DNA of 14,898 nucleotides. Source: CAIUKV01 sp041659105. Lineage in GTDB: Bacteria > Actinomycetota > Acidimicrobiia > IMCC26256 > PALSA-555. Numbering within the stretch: position 1 is the stretch's first letter; every line of letters begins with the position of its first letter. Positions 1 to 6,341 of this stretch are shown here, one piece after another. The DNA lies in contig JBAZYX010000100.1 of NCBI GenBank assembly GCA_041659105.1, positions 1-14,898 on the forward strand, read 5' to 3'. Made by a program: the position numbers and the translations under genes. Below the pieces are notes generated by a model that was given only the letters and a program-made list of their open reading frames with translations, did not search any database and was not told the DNA's origin.

Positions 1-648
1 GCCGCGCTGAGCGTGGTGCTCCGCCTCTTCGCCGGCATCAGCGAGAGCGTCACCACCCTGCTCCTCAACTACGTCGCGCTCGACCTGATGCTGTTCCTCA
101 TCTACGACCCGTGGAAGGACCCGAACGGGTCGGGGCAGCCGGCCAGCTCGCCGATCCCCTCGTCGCAGCAGCTGCCGCTGCTCGGCGACTCCCGCCTCCA
201 CCTCGGCGTGCTCCTGACGGTCGTGGTGCTGGTCATCGTGGCCGTGGTGCTGAAGCGCACCTCGTGGGGCTTCGCCCTGCGCGTGGTCGGCGGCAACGCG
301 GAGGCCGCCCGCCGCGGCGGCCTCCGGGTCGGGCCGCTGCTGATCTCGGCGATGTTCGTGGGCGGCGCGCTCGCCGGCCTCGCCGGCGCGATCCAGCTCG
401 CGGGCATCGAGTACAAGCTGCGACCGCTGTTCCTCTTCGGCTTCGGCTACGTGGGCTTCCTGGCCAGCTGGCTCGGACGCCACCAGCCGTGGCGGGTCGC
501 CGCCGCGGCGATCCTCCTGTCGGCGCTCGTCATCGGCGGCGACAGCCTCCAGATCGACTCCGGCCTCCCCGCCGCGACGGTGAACGTCCTCATGGCGATC
601 CTGCTGCTCGCGGTCTTCGGCTTCACCGGGAAGAAGCGGACCACATGA
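1..648 (+). CDS. ABC transporter permease, BMP/nucleoside-type (5' end missing)
   Basis: This is the C-terminal 215 codons of an inner-membrane permease of the BPD_transp_2 family (YufP/NupP-like), which pairs with BMP-type binding proteins. The frame is open from base 1, so the true start lies upstream. Visible family features are a LLLNYVALD segment, a periplasmic stretch beginning DPWKDPNGSG, the RTSWGFALRVVGGNAEAAR coupling-loop region (about residues 86-104 of the visible part) and the GGALAGLAGAI helix. About six hydrophobic segments can be seen. The stop overlaps the next gene's ATG (ATGA, 645-648), so the two permeases are translationally coupled and probably form a heterodimeric channel. 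The ATPase gene is not in the window and is presumably upstream. BMP-type transporters usually carry nucleosides or nucleobases; the enzymes downstream point to a ureide or biuret-like solute here, which is inference. Confidence 0.88.
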   Translation, partial: AALSVVLRLFAGISESVTTLLLNYVALDLMLFLIYDPWKDPNGSGQPASSPIPSSQQLPLLGDSRLHLGVLLTVVVLVIVAVVLKRTSWGFALRVVGGNAEAARRGGLRVGPLLISAMFVGGALAGLAGAIQLAGIEYKLRPLFLFGFGYVGFLASWLGRHQPWRVAAAAILLSALVIGGDSLQIDSGLPAATVNVLMAILLLAVFGFTGKKRTT

Positions 649-1562
649 GCTTCGGCACCGAGTTGATGGCGGGCGCCGTGCTCGGCGGGACGCCGATCCT
701 GTACGCCGCGCTCGGCGAGTCGATCTCGGAGCGTGCGGGCGTGATCAACCTCGGCACCGAGGGCAACATGCTCATGGGCGCGCTCGCGGGCTACGCGGTG
801 ACCGCGGAGTCGGGGAACCCGTGGATCGGGCTCGCCGGCGCCGCGCTCGGCGGGGCGCTCCTCGCGTCGGTGCACGGCTCCTTCGTGCTGTGGCGCCGCA
901 CCAACCAGCTCGCCACCGGTCTGGTGGTTCTGTTCCTCGCACTTGGGCTCACGTCGCTGTTCGGCGTCAACTACGTGCAGTCGACGATCAACGCGTTCCA
1001 GACCATCGACGTCCCGCTCCTGAGCGACATCCCGGTGCTCGGGGACGTGCTCTTCGAGCAGACCGCACCGGTGTACGTGTCGTACGCGCTGGTGCCGTTG
1101 TTGTGGCTGTTGCTGTTCCGCTCTCGTCCTGGCCTCTACCTGCGGGCGGCCGGTGAGCGGGCGCAGGTGCTCACGACCTACGGGCGGCCGGTGCGGCTCG
1201 TGCAGATGCTCGCGGTGGTCGGGGGCGGTGCCCTCGCCGGCATCGGTGGCGGCGTCCTCGCCACCGCGTACACGAACGCGTGGTTCGAGAACATGGTGCA
1301 GGGGCGCGGCTTCGTGGCCGTGGCCGTCGCCGTGTTCGCGGCCCGGAGCCCGTTCAAGGTGATGGCCGGCGCCTACCTCTTCGGCGGCGCGTTCGCGCTG
1401 TCGCCGCTCTTGCAGGTGCGCGGGGTCGACATCAACCAGTTCGCCCTCGACGCCCTCCCCTACGTGCTGGTGATCGTCGTGCTCGTCGTGATCGGACGAC
1501 GCGGTACCTCCCCGGCGCCGGAGGGCCTCCAGGAAGTCTTCGAAGGCGGCGCGAGTGAGTGA
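645..1562 (+). CDS. ABC transporter permease, BMP/nucleoside-type (second subunit)
   Basis: Second membrane subunit (305 aa, YufQ/NupQ-like, BPD_transp_2 family), the normal length for the family. The N-terminal hallmark is AGVINLGTEGNMLMGA (about residues 31-46), the counterpart of the AGVxNLGxEG motif of these permeases. Further helices follow, including LATGLVVLFLALGLTSLFG and a Gly/Ala-rich helix GGGALAGIGGGVLATAY. The coupling-loop counterpart RSRPGLYLRAAGERAQ sits about two thirds along. The chosen ATG at 645 overlaps the upstream stop by 4 bp, which fits tight co-translation. An 82-bp spacer with two hairpins separates it from the binding-protein gene. It should form the channel with the upstream permease. 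Confidence 0.9.
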   Translation: MSFGTELMAGAVLGGTPILYAALGESISERAGVINLGTEGNMLMGALAGYAVTAESGNPWIGLAGAALGGALLASVHGSFVLWRRTNQLATGLVVLFLALGLTSLFGVNYVQSTINAFQTIDVPLLSDIPVLGDVLFEQTAPVYVSYALVPLLWLLLFRSRPGLYLRAAGERAQVLTTYGRPVRLVQMLAVVGGGALAGIGGGVLATAYTNAWFENMVQGRGFVAVAVAVFAARSPFKVMAGAYLFGGAFALSPLLQVRGVDINQFALDALPYVLVIVVLVVIGRRGTSPAPEGLQEVFEGGASE

Positions 1563-1579
1563 CGCGCGGGCCGATCTCT

Positions 1580-1623
1580 CGGCGGGGCAACCGCCGACCA
1601 ACCGGCCCGGGGTCAACCCCGGG
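1580..1623 (+). promoter_or_regulatory. Two consecutive intercistronic hairpins
   Basis: Two perfect inverted repeats lie between the permease stop and the binding-protein RBS. The first is CGGCGG/CCGCCG (1580-1585 with 1591-1596, 5-nt loop). The second is CCCGGGG/CCCCGGG (1606-1612 with 1617-1623, TCAA loop). No T-tract follows. In ABC operons such structures can stabilise the downstream mRNA end so that the binding protein exceeds the permeases, or attenuate read-through. Either role is inferred. Confidence 0.5.
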
Positions 1624-1644
1624 TCGCACCGAAAGGAGCACTCG

Positions 1645-2799
1645 ATGCGTCAGCGCAGGCGCGCCCGAGCCGGGGTCGTCGCGACCCTGACCGCGGCGGT
1701 GATGGCCGTCCTGGCCACGGCGATCCCGGTCACCTCGGCCGGGGCCGCAACCGAGACGTGCGGCAAGGACACGAAGGCCATCGGCTTCATCTTCGTCGGG
1801 CCGAAGAACGACTACGGGTACAACCAGGCCGCGTACGAAGGCGCGATGGCGCTCAAGAAGGAGTACCCGAAGCTCAAGATCCTCACCGCGGAGAACGTGC
1901 CCGAGAACGACGACGCGACCCGCGTCATGGAGAGCATGATCTCCAAGGGCGCGAAGATCATCTTCGCCACGAGCTACGGCCACCTCGACCCGGCCGAGAA
2001 GGTCGCCAAGGCGAACCCCGACGTCTGCGTGGTGCAGCAGGGCAACTTCATCAAGGGTGGCATCGCCCCGAACCTCGGCACGTACTTCGGGACCGTGTAC
2101 GAGCCCGTGTACCTGGCCGGCATCGCGGCGGGCGAATCCACGAAGAGCGACAAGCTCGGCTACGTCTACGCGTTCCCGATCCCGCAGACCATCTCCAACA
2201 TCAACGCCTTCACCCTCGGCGCGCAGAGCGTGAACCCCGACGTCAAGGTGTACACGGTGGCCACGTCGAACTGGTGCGACCCGTCGAAGCAGGCCGACGC
2301 GGCGAACAGCCTCATCGGCCAGGGCGTCGACGTGATCACGCAGCACCAAGACTGCACCTCGACGATCACGAAGATCGCGAACGACAAGGGCGTGGGCGTG
2401 GTCGGGTACCACGCGGACGCATCGTCGCTCGCGCCGAAGACCTGGATCACCGGGTCGGAATGGGACTGGGCCCCGCTCTACTCCGACATCGTGAAGACGA
2501 TCCTCGCGGGTGACTTCACCGGGAGCCAGTTCAACGACAACTACCGGGTCGGCTACAAGACGGGCACCAACCCGTTCGTGCAGTCGAAGTACGGCAAGAG
2601 CGTGTCGGCCGACACGAAGGCGCTGATCGCGGAGAAGCTCCAGGAGATCTCCACCACGGGCTCGCCGTTCGCCGGACCGGTGAAGACCCAGAGCGGAGGG
2701 ACGATGTTCCCCGCCGGTGACGTGCCCGACTACGCCGCCATCGAAGCCGCCAACACGGTCTTCGTCGCCGGTGTCGTCGGCGACCTGCCGAAGAGCTGA
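1645..2799 (+). CDS. BMP-family ABC transporter substrate-binding protein (PnrA-like)
   Basis: Secreted solute-binding protein of the Bmp/PnrA (Med) family, 384 aa, which delivers ligand to the two permeases upstream. The ATG at 1645 was chosen because a strong AAAGGAG (1632-1638) precedes it and it gives a clean Sec signal peptide: RRR near the start, a hydrophobic stretch to about residue 30, and a probable SAGA|A cleavage site. An in-frame GTG 90 bases upstream would put 30 extra residues before the signal. Family motifs include GFIFVGPKNDYGYNQAAYEGA (about 47-67), the GxDVITQHQD segment (about 227-236) and WITGSEWDWAPLY towards the C-terminus. There is no lipobox, although binding proteins of single-membrane bacteria are normally lipid-anchored. 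Four cysteines (C39, C128, C211, C237) could form disulphides. The ligand is unproven; the neighbours suggest a ureide, biuret or nucleobase-like molecule. Confidence 0.92.
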   Translation: MRQRRRARAGVVATLTAAVMAVLATAIPVTSAGAATETCGKDTKAIGFIFVGPKNDYGYNQAAYEGAMALKKEYPKLKILTAENVPENDDATRVMESMISKGAKIIFATSYGHLDPAEKVAKANPDVCVVQQGNFIKGGIAPNLGTYFGTVYEPVYLAGIAAGESTKSDKLGYVYAFPIPQTISNINAFTLGAQSVNPDVKVYTVATSNWCDPSKQADAANSLIGQGVDVITQHQDCTSTITKIANDKGVGVVGYHADASSLAPKTWITGSEWDWAPLYSDIVKTILAGDFTGSQFNDNYRVGYKTGTNPFVQSKYGKSVSADTKALIAEKLQEISTTGSPFAGPVKTQSGGTMFPAGDVPDYAAIEAANTVFVAGVVGDLPKS

Positions 2800-2814
2800 C
2801 CCACACGATCGGGA

Positions 2815-2840
2815 GGGGCCCGGCAACGACGCCGGGCCCC
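2815..2840 (+). terminator. GC-rich hairpin after the binding-protein gene
   Basis: A perfect 10-bp stem, GGGGCCCGGC/GCCGGGCCCC, closes a 6-nt loop (AACGAC) 15 bp after the stop at 2799. The following bases are C-rich with few T, so this is a GC-rich actinobacterial-type hairpin, not a classical U-tract terminator. It may end or reduce transcription between transporter and enzyme genes, or protect the 3' end of the transporter mRNA. Confidence 0.6.
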
Positions 2841-2879
2841 TGCCCGTCTCCTCACCCCCGTCCCGTCCCGGAGGTACCG

Positions 2880-3554
2880 ATGCCCCCGCTCCAGCGTTCG
2901 GACCCGTACCCGTGGCCGTGGGACGCCGACGTCGACGAGCCGCTCGACGCGACCCGCATCGCGCTGCTGTGCGTGGCGGTCCAGCCGTCGTTCACGGCGG
3001 CGACCGTGGACGCGGAGGCGGTGACCGTCACCATCGGCCTGGCTGCCCGGGCCCTGCGCCAGGCGGGTGCCGCGGTCGTGTGCGTGACCGTCGGCGCCCG
3101 GCCCCACCCGCTGCGGCCGTCCCCCCTGCGCGCCGCCCGCCCCGAGGCCCCCGATCCCCTGATCGCGGCGTACTCCGACGCGGTGATCGCGTCGGTCGGG
3201 ATCGACGGGTTCTACGCCAGCCCGCTCGAGCCGCTGCTGCGCGAGCTCGGCCGGGACCGCTTGGTGCTGTGCGGGCTCGGCGCCGAGACCGCGGTCGACA
3301 GCACGCTCCGCTCCGCCAACGACCGCGGCTTCGAGTGCCTGACCCTCGTCGACGCGGTGGCGCCGCACTCCCCCGAGATCGCGGCCCACGCCCATTCGTC
3401 CGTCACGATGTCGGGCGGCATCTTCGGCGCGATCGGCACCACCGCGGACCTGCTCGGCGCCATCGGCGCCGCGCCCCCGCTCCCCGACGCGAACGGCCAC
3501 CCCGCGCCCGCGCTTCCCCTGTCCGTAGCCCCCGAGGAGGTCTCCACCCCATGA
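2880..3554 (+). CDS. Isochorismatase-fold protein lacking the catalytic triad (probable BiuH-like pseudoenzyme)
   Basis: A 224-aa cysteine-hydrolase-fold paralogue of the next gene. Start ATG 2880 has GGAGG at 2870-2874. Homology is plain: both begin DPYPWP, both have a FYA(T/S)xLExLLR segment, and both share NDRGFECL and a GG(I/V)FGAI ending. Aligned with the neighbour, the catalytic Asp (D39) is Ala33, the Lys (K145) is Ser105 and the nucleophilic Cys (C178) is Ala138. The conserved block HTREGHRPDL...GPCGRIL is also missing or replaced by a Pro/Ala/Arg-rich stretch (about 70-95). It therefore should not hydrolyse amides by the family mechanism. The reading frame is intact, has its own RBS, and its stop overlaps the next ATG, so it appears maintained. 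A structural or regulatory partner of the active neighbour is the simplest idea (inference); a decaying duplicate is the alternative. Confidence 0.85.
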   Translation: MPPLQRSDPYPWPWDADVDEPLDATRIALLCVAVQPSFTAATVDAEAVTVTIGLAARALRQAGAAVVCVTVGARPHPLRPSPLRAARPEAPDPLIAAYSDAVIASVGIDGFYASPLEPLLRELGRDRLVLCGLGAETAVDSTLRSANDRGFECLTLVDAVAPHSPEIAAHAHSSVTMSGGIFGAIGTTADLLGAIGAAPPLPDANGHPAPALPLSVAPEEVSTP

Positions 3555-4264
3555 CCGCGCCCCTTCCCGCAAACGTCACACCCACCGGAGTCGTCGACGC
3601 CGACCCGTACCCGTGGCCGTACGACGGCCCCATCGACCCGGCGCGGACCGCGCTCGTCAACATCGACTGGCAGACCGACTTCTGCGGCCCCGGCGGCTAC
3701 GTCGACGCCATGGGCTACGACCTCTCGCTCACGCGCGCGGGCCTCGGGCCCACGCAGCGCGTGCTCGCCGCCGCGCGCGACGCGGGCTGGCTCGTGGTGC
3801 ACACGCGGGAAGGCCACCGGCCGGACCTGTCGGACTGCCCGCCCAACAAGCTGTGGCGGTCCCGGCGCATCGGCGCCGGCATCGGCGACGCGGGCCCGTG
3901 CGGCCGCATCCTCGTGCGGGGCGAGCCCGGGTGGGACATCGTGTCCGAAGTCGCGCCGATCGACGGTGAGCTCGTGATCGACAAGCCGGGCAAGGGGTCG
4001 TTCTACGCCACCGACCTCGAGCTGCTGCTGCGCGTCCGCGGGATCACCCACCTCGTGTTCACCGGCATCACGACCGACGTGTGCGTGCACACCACCATGC
4101 GCGACGCCAACGACCGCGGCTTCGAGTGCCTCCTGCTCACGGACTGCACGGGTGCGACCGACTCCTCGAACTACGAGGCCGCGCTGAAGATGGTGACGAT
4201 GCAGGGCGGGGTGTTCGGCGCGATCGCGCCGTCCGCCGCACTGCTCGCCGCCATGAGAACATGA
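3551..4264 (+). CDS. biuH: Biuret hydrolase-like cysteine hydrolase (isochorismatase family)
   Basis: A 237-aa isochorismatase-superfamily amidohydrolase. From memory of the Rhizobium leguminosarum biuret hydrolase (BiuH) sequence, the match is close and nearly gapless over most of the length: DADPYPWPY, QTDFC, GGYVD.MGYDLSL, HTREGHRPDL, GPCGRIL.RGEPGWDI, IDKPGKGSF.ATDLEL, GITTDVCV and MQGGVFG. The BiuH triad D36/K142/C175 corresponds to D39, K145 and C178 here, all present. BiuH converts biuret to allophanate and ammonia in the cytoplasm. ATG 3551 overlaps the previous stop (ATGA) and has GAGGAGG at 3534-3540. The related enzymes ureidoacrylate amidohydrolase (RutB) and N-carbamoylsarcosine amidase share the fold. 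The long BiuH-specific blocks make biuret, or a close ureide, the best substrate guess, but this is unproven. Confidence 0.85.
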   Translation: MTAPLPANVTPTGVVDADPYPWPYDGPIDPARTALVNIDWQTDFCGPGGYVDAMGYDLSLTRAGLGPTQRVLAAARDAGWLVVHTREGHRPDLSDCPPNKLWRSRRIGAGIGDAGPCGRILVRGEPGWDIVSEVAPIDGELVIDKPGKGSFYATDLELLLRVRGITHLVFTGITTDVCVHTTMRDANDRGFECLLLTDCTGATDSSNYEAALKMVTMQGGVFGAIAPSAALLAAMRT

Positions 4265-4317
4265 GCGAGCGGGGCCCGAGCGGCCCGGCCCGCAGGGCCG
4301 AGAGCGGAAGAGCATGA
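4261..4317 (+). CDS. 18-codon bridging mini-ORF (possible translational coupler)
   Basis: The frame from ATG 4261 encodes MSERGPSGPARRAESGRA and stops at TGA 4315-4317. Its ATG overlaps the biuH stop (ATGA, 4261-4264) and its TGA overlaps the amidase start (ATGA, 4314-4317), so a ribosome could pass from biuH through it to the amidase gene. The DNA is GC-rich and contains a CGGCCC/GGGCCG hairpin (4286-4291 with 4295-4300, GCA loop) just before the amidase RBS. The peptide has no recognisable fold. It may serve only as a coupling device, or the layout may be chance. Confidence 0.35.
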   Translation: MSERGPSGPARRAESGRA

Positions 4318-5762
4318 GCGTCCACGGGAGCATCGCGAAGGCTGCGTTCGCGGACGCCCGCGCGGTCGTCGAGCTCGCGAGCACCGGACTCGGGTGGACC
4401 CGTCCCGCGATCGACCTGCGGGTCGGCGCCGGGCCCGCGTGGTCGGCGACGCCGCGGCTGGGGAGTGCCGACCTCGGTCCGCTCCACGCCGCCGCGCACG
4501 CGCTGCTCGACGGAACGCAGACCGCGGTCGGGCTGGTGGAGGAGTCCCTCGCCGTCGTGGCCGCGCGCGACCCGGAGCTCGGGGCGGTGGTGGAGCTGCT
4601 GGCCGGCGCGGCGCGCGCCGACGCCGCCGCGTGCGACGAGGACCGCGCCGCCGGGCGCGGCCGCGGGATCCTCCACGGCATCCCGGTGACCATCAAGGAC
4701 GTGATCGACGTGGGCGGGGTGCCCACCCGCGCGGGGTCCGACGCCTACTACGACGTGCCGACCCACGACGCCGCCGGCGTGGCCCTGCTCAAGGGGTCGG
4801 GAGCGATCGTGTTGGCCAAGGTGGCCACGCACGAGTTCGCGCTGGGCGTGACCAACCCTCAGAGCGCCAACCCCCACGACCCGGGCCGCATCCCCGGCGG
4901 CTCGAGTGGCGGCAGCGCCATCGCGGTGGCCACCGGGATGGGGCTCGCCTCCCTCGGCACCGACACGCGCGCGTCGATCCGCGTGCCCGCGGCGCTCTCG
5001 GGCGTGGTGGGCCTGAAGCCCACCTACGGCCGCGTCCCCACCGACGGCGTGGTGACGCTCTCCTGGACGATGGACCACGTCGCGCCGATGGCCGCGACCG
5101 TCGCCGACGCCGCGCTCGTGGCCGAGGTGCTGCTCGGCCACGGTGGGCTCGTCGACGCGTGCACGCGGGGCGTGGAGGGACTCGCGATCGGCGTGGCCGA
5201 CGCCGCGTTCGCCGACGCCGACGGCGCGGTCGCCGATCTCGTGCATGCGGCCCTCCACGGCCTCGCCCGCCGCGGGGCCCGGCTGTTGGAGACGCCCCAC
5301 CCGTCCGCGCGCGATCTCGCCCGCGCCAACGCGGCCGGCATGGTGATCAGCCGCTGCGAGGCGACGACGTTCCACACCGACCTCGGCCTCGACCGCACCC
5401 TCTACTGGGACGAGGTGGCCGAGCAGCTCGACGCGGCCGACGACGTGCGCGCGAGCGAGTACCTCAACGCGCAGCGGATCCGGTCATTGCTCATCGCCGA
5501 CCTCGGTGCCGCGTTCGCCGAGGTCGACCTGCTCGCGATGCCGACCAGCCCGGTCGTGGCGCCGCCGCGGGACGAGTTCGCCGAATTCCTCATGCTGCTC
5601 GCGCGCAACGCGATCCCGTGGAGCCTGATCGGGTTCCCCGCGATCTCGGTGCCGGTGGGCACGGTGCGCGGCCTCCCGGTCGGCCTGCAGCTGGTCGCAC
5701 CCCCCGACCGCGAGGACCTGCTGGTCGCGGTCGCGCGCGCGGTGGAGCAGGCCCCGGCCTGA
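4314..5762 (+). CDS. Amidase-signature family hydrolase
   Basis: A 482-aa amidase-signature (AS) enzyme, probably cytoplasmic, cleaving a C-N amide bond. The Ser-cisSer-Lys triad is visible: K128 in GIPVTIKDVID, cis-Ser S197 in GGSSGGS, and nucleophile S221 in GTDTRASIRVPAA. The 24-residue gap between the two serines is the family norm. The usual GGS before the nucleophile is RAS here. The C-terminal AS region (MPTSPVVAPP, then FPAISVPVG and GLPVGLQLVAP) is complete. The ATG at 4314 has a modest GGAAG (4306-4310) and overlaps the stop of a mini-ORF. Behind a BiuH-like gene, an AS enzyme could act on allophanate or carboxybiuret, as AtzF and AtzE do. It lacks the extra C-terminal domain of AtzF, and no AtzG-like gene follows, so the substrate remains open. 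Confidence 0.9.
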   Translation: MSVHGSIAKAAFADARAVVELASTGLGWTRPAIDLRVGAGPAWSATPRLGSADLGPLHAAAHALLDGTQTAVGLVEESLAVVAARDPELGAVVELLAGAARADAAACDEDRAAGRGRGILHGIPVTIKDVIDVGGVPTRAGSDAYYDVPTHDAAGVALLKGSGAIVLAKVATHEFALGVTNPQSANPHDPGRIPGGSSGGSAIAVATGMGLASLGTDTRASIRVPAALSGVVGLKPTYGRVPTDGVVTLSWTMDHVAPMAATVADAALVAEVLLGHGGLVDACTRGVEGLAIGVADAAFADADGAVADLVHAALHGLARRGARLLETPHPSARDLARANAAGMVISRCEATTFHTDLGLDRTLYWDEVAEQLDAADDVRASEYLNAQRIRSLLIADLGAAFAEVDLLAMPTSPVVAPPRDEFAEFLMLLARNAIPWSLIGFPAISVPVGTVRGLPVGLQLVAPPDREDLLVAVARAVEQAPA

Positions 5763-5793
5763 GACCGGGCGCTACCGCGGGGAGCGCAGTCCG

Positions 5794-5829
5794 CCAGGAC
5801 CGCGCGGCCCGCGGGTGCGCGGGTCCTGG
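5794..5829. terminator. Bidirectional hairpin between convergent genes
   Basis: CCAGGACCGCGC (5794-5805) pairs with GCGCGGGTCCTGG (5817-5829): a 12-bp stem with one bulged G and an inner CCCGCGGG palindrome. It lies between the amidase stop (5762) and the cadI stop (5841) on opposite strands, where one hairpin can terminate both. No T-tract flanks it. Confidence 0.65.
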
Positions 5830-5840
5830 AAGCGGGGCCG

Positions 5841-6257
5841 CTACGCGCAGCAGGCAGAGCCGCTGGTGTCGCCGATCACCTCGTACGCGGCCTGCTCGGT
5901 GTCGCCGGTCTTCACGTACCACTCCCACTTCGCGCCGTCGGGGTCGGTGACCCAGGTCTCGACCTTGGACGCGTAGCAGCAGATGGTGTCGTCGATGCCC
6001 GTGGTGGCCAGCCCGTCGGACGAGAGGCGCGCCTCGGCTGCCTCGACCTCGGCCGCGTTCTCGGTCTCCACGCCCAGGTGGTTGAGGGTGCCGCCCTCGG
6101 CGGCCTCGAAGAGCACCAGCTTCAGGGGCGGGTCGGCGATCGCGAAGTTCGCGTAGCCCGGCTTGCGCTTGGCCGGCTCGGTGGCGAACAGCTTGGAGTA
6201 GAAGTCGACCGCGGCGTCGAGGTCGCTGACGTTGAGGGCGAGCTGGACACGGGACAT
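5841..6257 (-). CDS. cadI: CadI/ArsI-family heavy-metal resistance metalloenzyme (glyoxalase fold)
   Basis: A 138-aa vicinal-oxygen-chelate protein strongly resembling Mycobacterium tuberculosis CadI and ArsI C-As lyases: MSRVQLALNVSDLDAAVDFY, then PGYANFAIADPPLKLVL, then LNHLGVE. Metal-site residues fit ArsI (H or Q5, H62, E115) as Q5, H60 and E112. The ArsI vicinal thiol pair C96-C97 matches C93-C94 in DTICCYA. A second Cys pair (C136-C137) ends the protein. ArsI enzymes demethylate trivalent organoarsenicals; CadI was named for cadmium induction, so the substrate or inducing metal is uncertain. ATG 6257 has GGAGG 7 nt upstream. It is transcribed divergently from an ArsR-family gene and carries a clear promoter, so metal-induced derepression is expected. 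The gene ends at the shared hairpin 5794-5829. Confidence 0.93.
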   Translation of the reverse strand: MSRVQLALNVSDLDAAVDFYSKLFATEPAKRKPGYANFAIADPPLKLVLFEAAEGGTLNHLGVETENAAEVEAAEARLSSDGLATTGIDDTICCYASKVETWVTDPDGAKWEWYVKTGDTEQAAYEVIGDTSGSACCA

Positions 6258-6281
6258 GGGGAAGCCTCCGGGAGTAGACTC

Positions 6282-6299
6282 ATCGATACTGGTCGATAT
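6282..6299. promoter_or_regulatory. Candidate ArsR operator between cadI and the repressor gene
   Basis: TCGATA occurs at 6283-6288 and again at 6293-6298, ten bases (one helical turn) apart. The same stretch holds GATA...TATC symmetry (6285-6300). It overlaps the -10 and probable start point of the cadI promoter, the usual place for an ArsR-family repressor to block RNA polymerase. AT-rich TCGATA-like sites stand out in this GC-rich DNA. Binding is inferred. Confidence 0.5.
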
Positions 6300-6326
6300 C
6301 ATAGCCGATCCATCGACGAGCGTCAA
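6298..6326 (-). promoter_or_regulatory. Sigma-70-type promoter of cadI
   Basis: Read on the minus strand, TTGACG (6326-6321) and TATGAT (6303-6298) are separated by exactly 17 bp, close to the vegetative consensus and unusual for this GC-rich window. Transcription should begin near 6291, about 34 bases before the cadI ATG, inside the TCGATA repeat region. Confidence 0.7.
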
Positions 6327-6341
6327 TACGTGGCTCGTCGA
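6313..6341. repeat. 8-bp inverted repeat upstream of the repressor gene
   Basis: TCGACGAG (6313-6320) and CTCGTCGA (6334-6341) are perfect inverted copies around a 13-base spacer that contains the cadI -35 box. The repeat lies just before the repressor RBS (GGGAGG, 6348-6353). It could be a second repressor site or a hairpin in the repressor leader; neither is shown. Confidence 0.4.

Noticed and set aside
1580..1623. Metabolite riboswitch upstream of the binding-protein gene
   Set aside because: Only two short simple hairpins in an 82-bp spacer, with no known aptamer core.
447..2826. Long minus-strand open frames opposite the permease and binding-protein genes
   Set aside because: Compositional shadows with no RBS, no recognisable domain and biased residues; the + strand genes are well supported.
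2880..4264. The two isochorismatase-fold genes as one frameshifted gene
   Set aside because: Each encodes a full-length fold with its own DPYPWP start, core and GG(I/V)FGAI end, so they are tandem paralogues, not halves of one gene.
3551..4264. Identification as nicotinamidase (PncA) or ureidoacrylate hydrolase (RutB)
   Set aside because: It lacks the PncA metal-binding Asp/His pattern, and the long HTREGHRPDL...GPCGRIL.RGEPGWDI blocks fit BiuH better. RutB cannot be fully excluded, but no other rut genes are near.
4314..5762. GatA subunit of Glu-tRNA amidotransferase
   Set aside because: No gatC or gatB is adjacent. The YqeY-domain gene at 6727 is a separate small family, and the RAS nucleophile region is unlike GatA.
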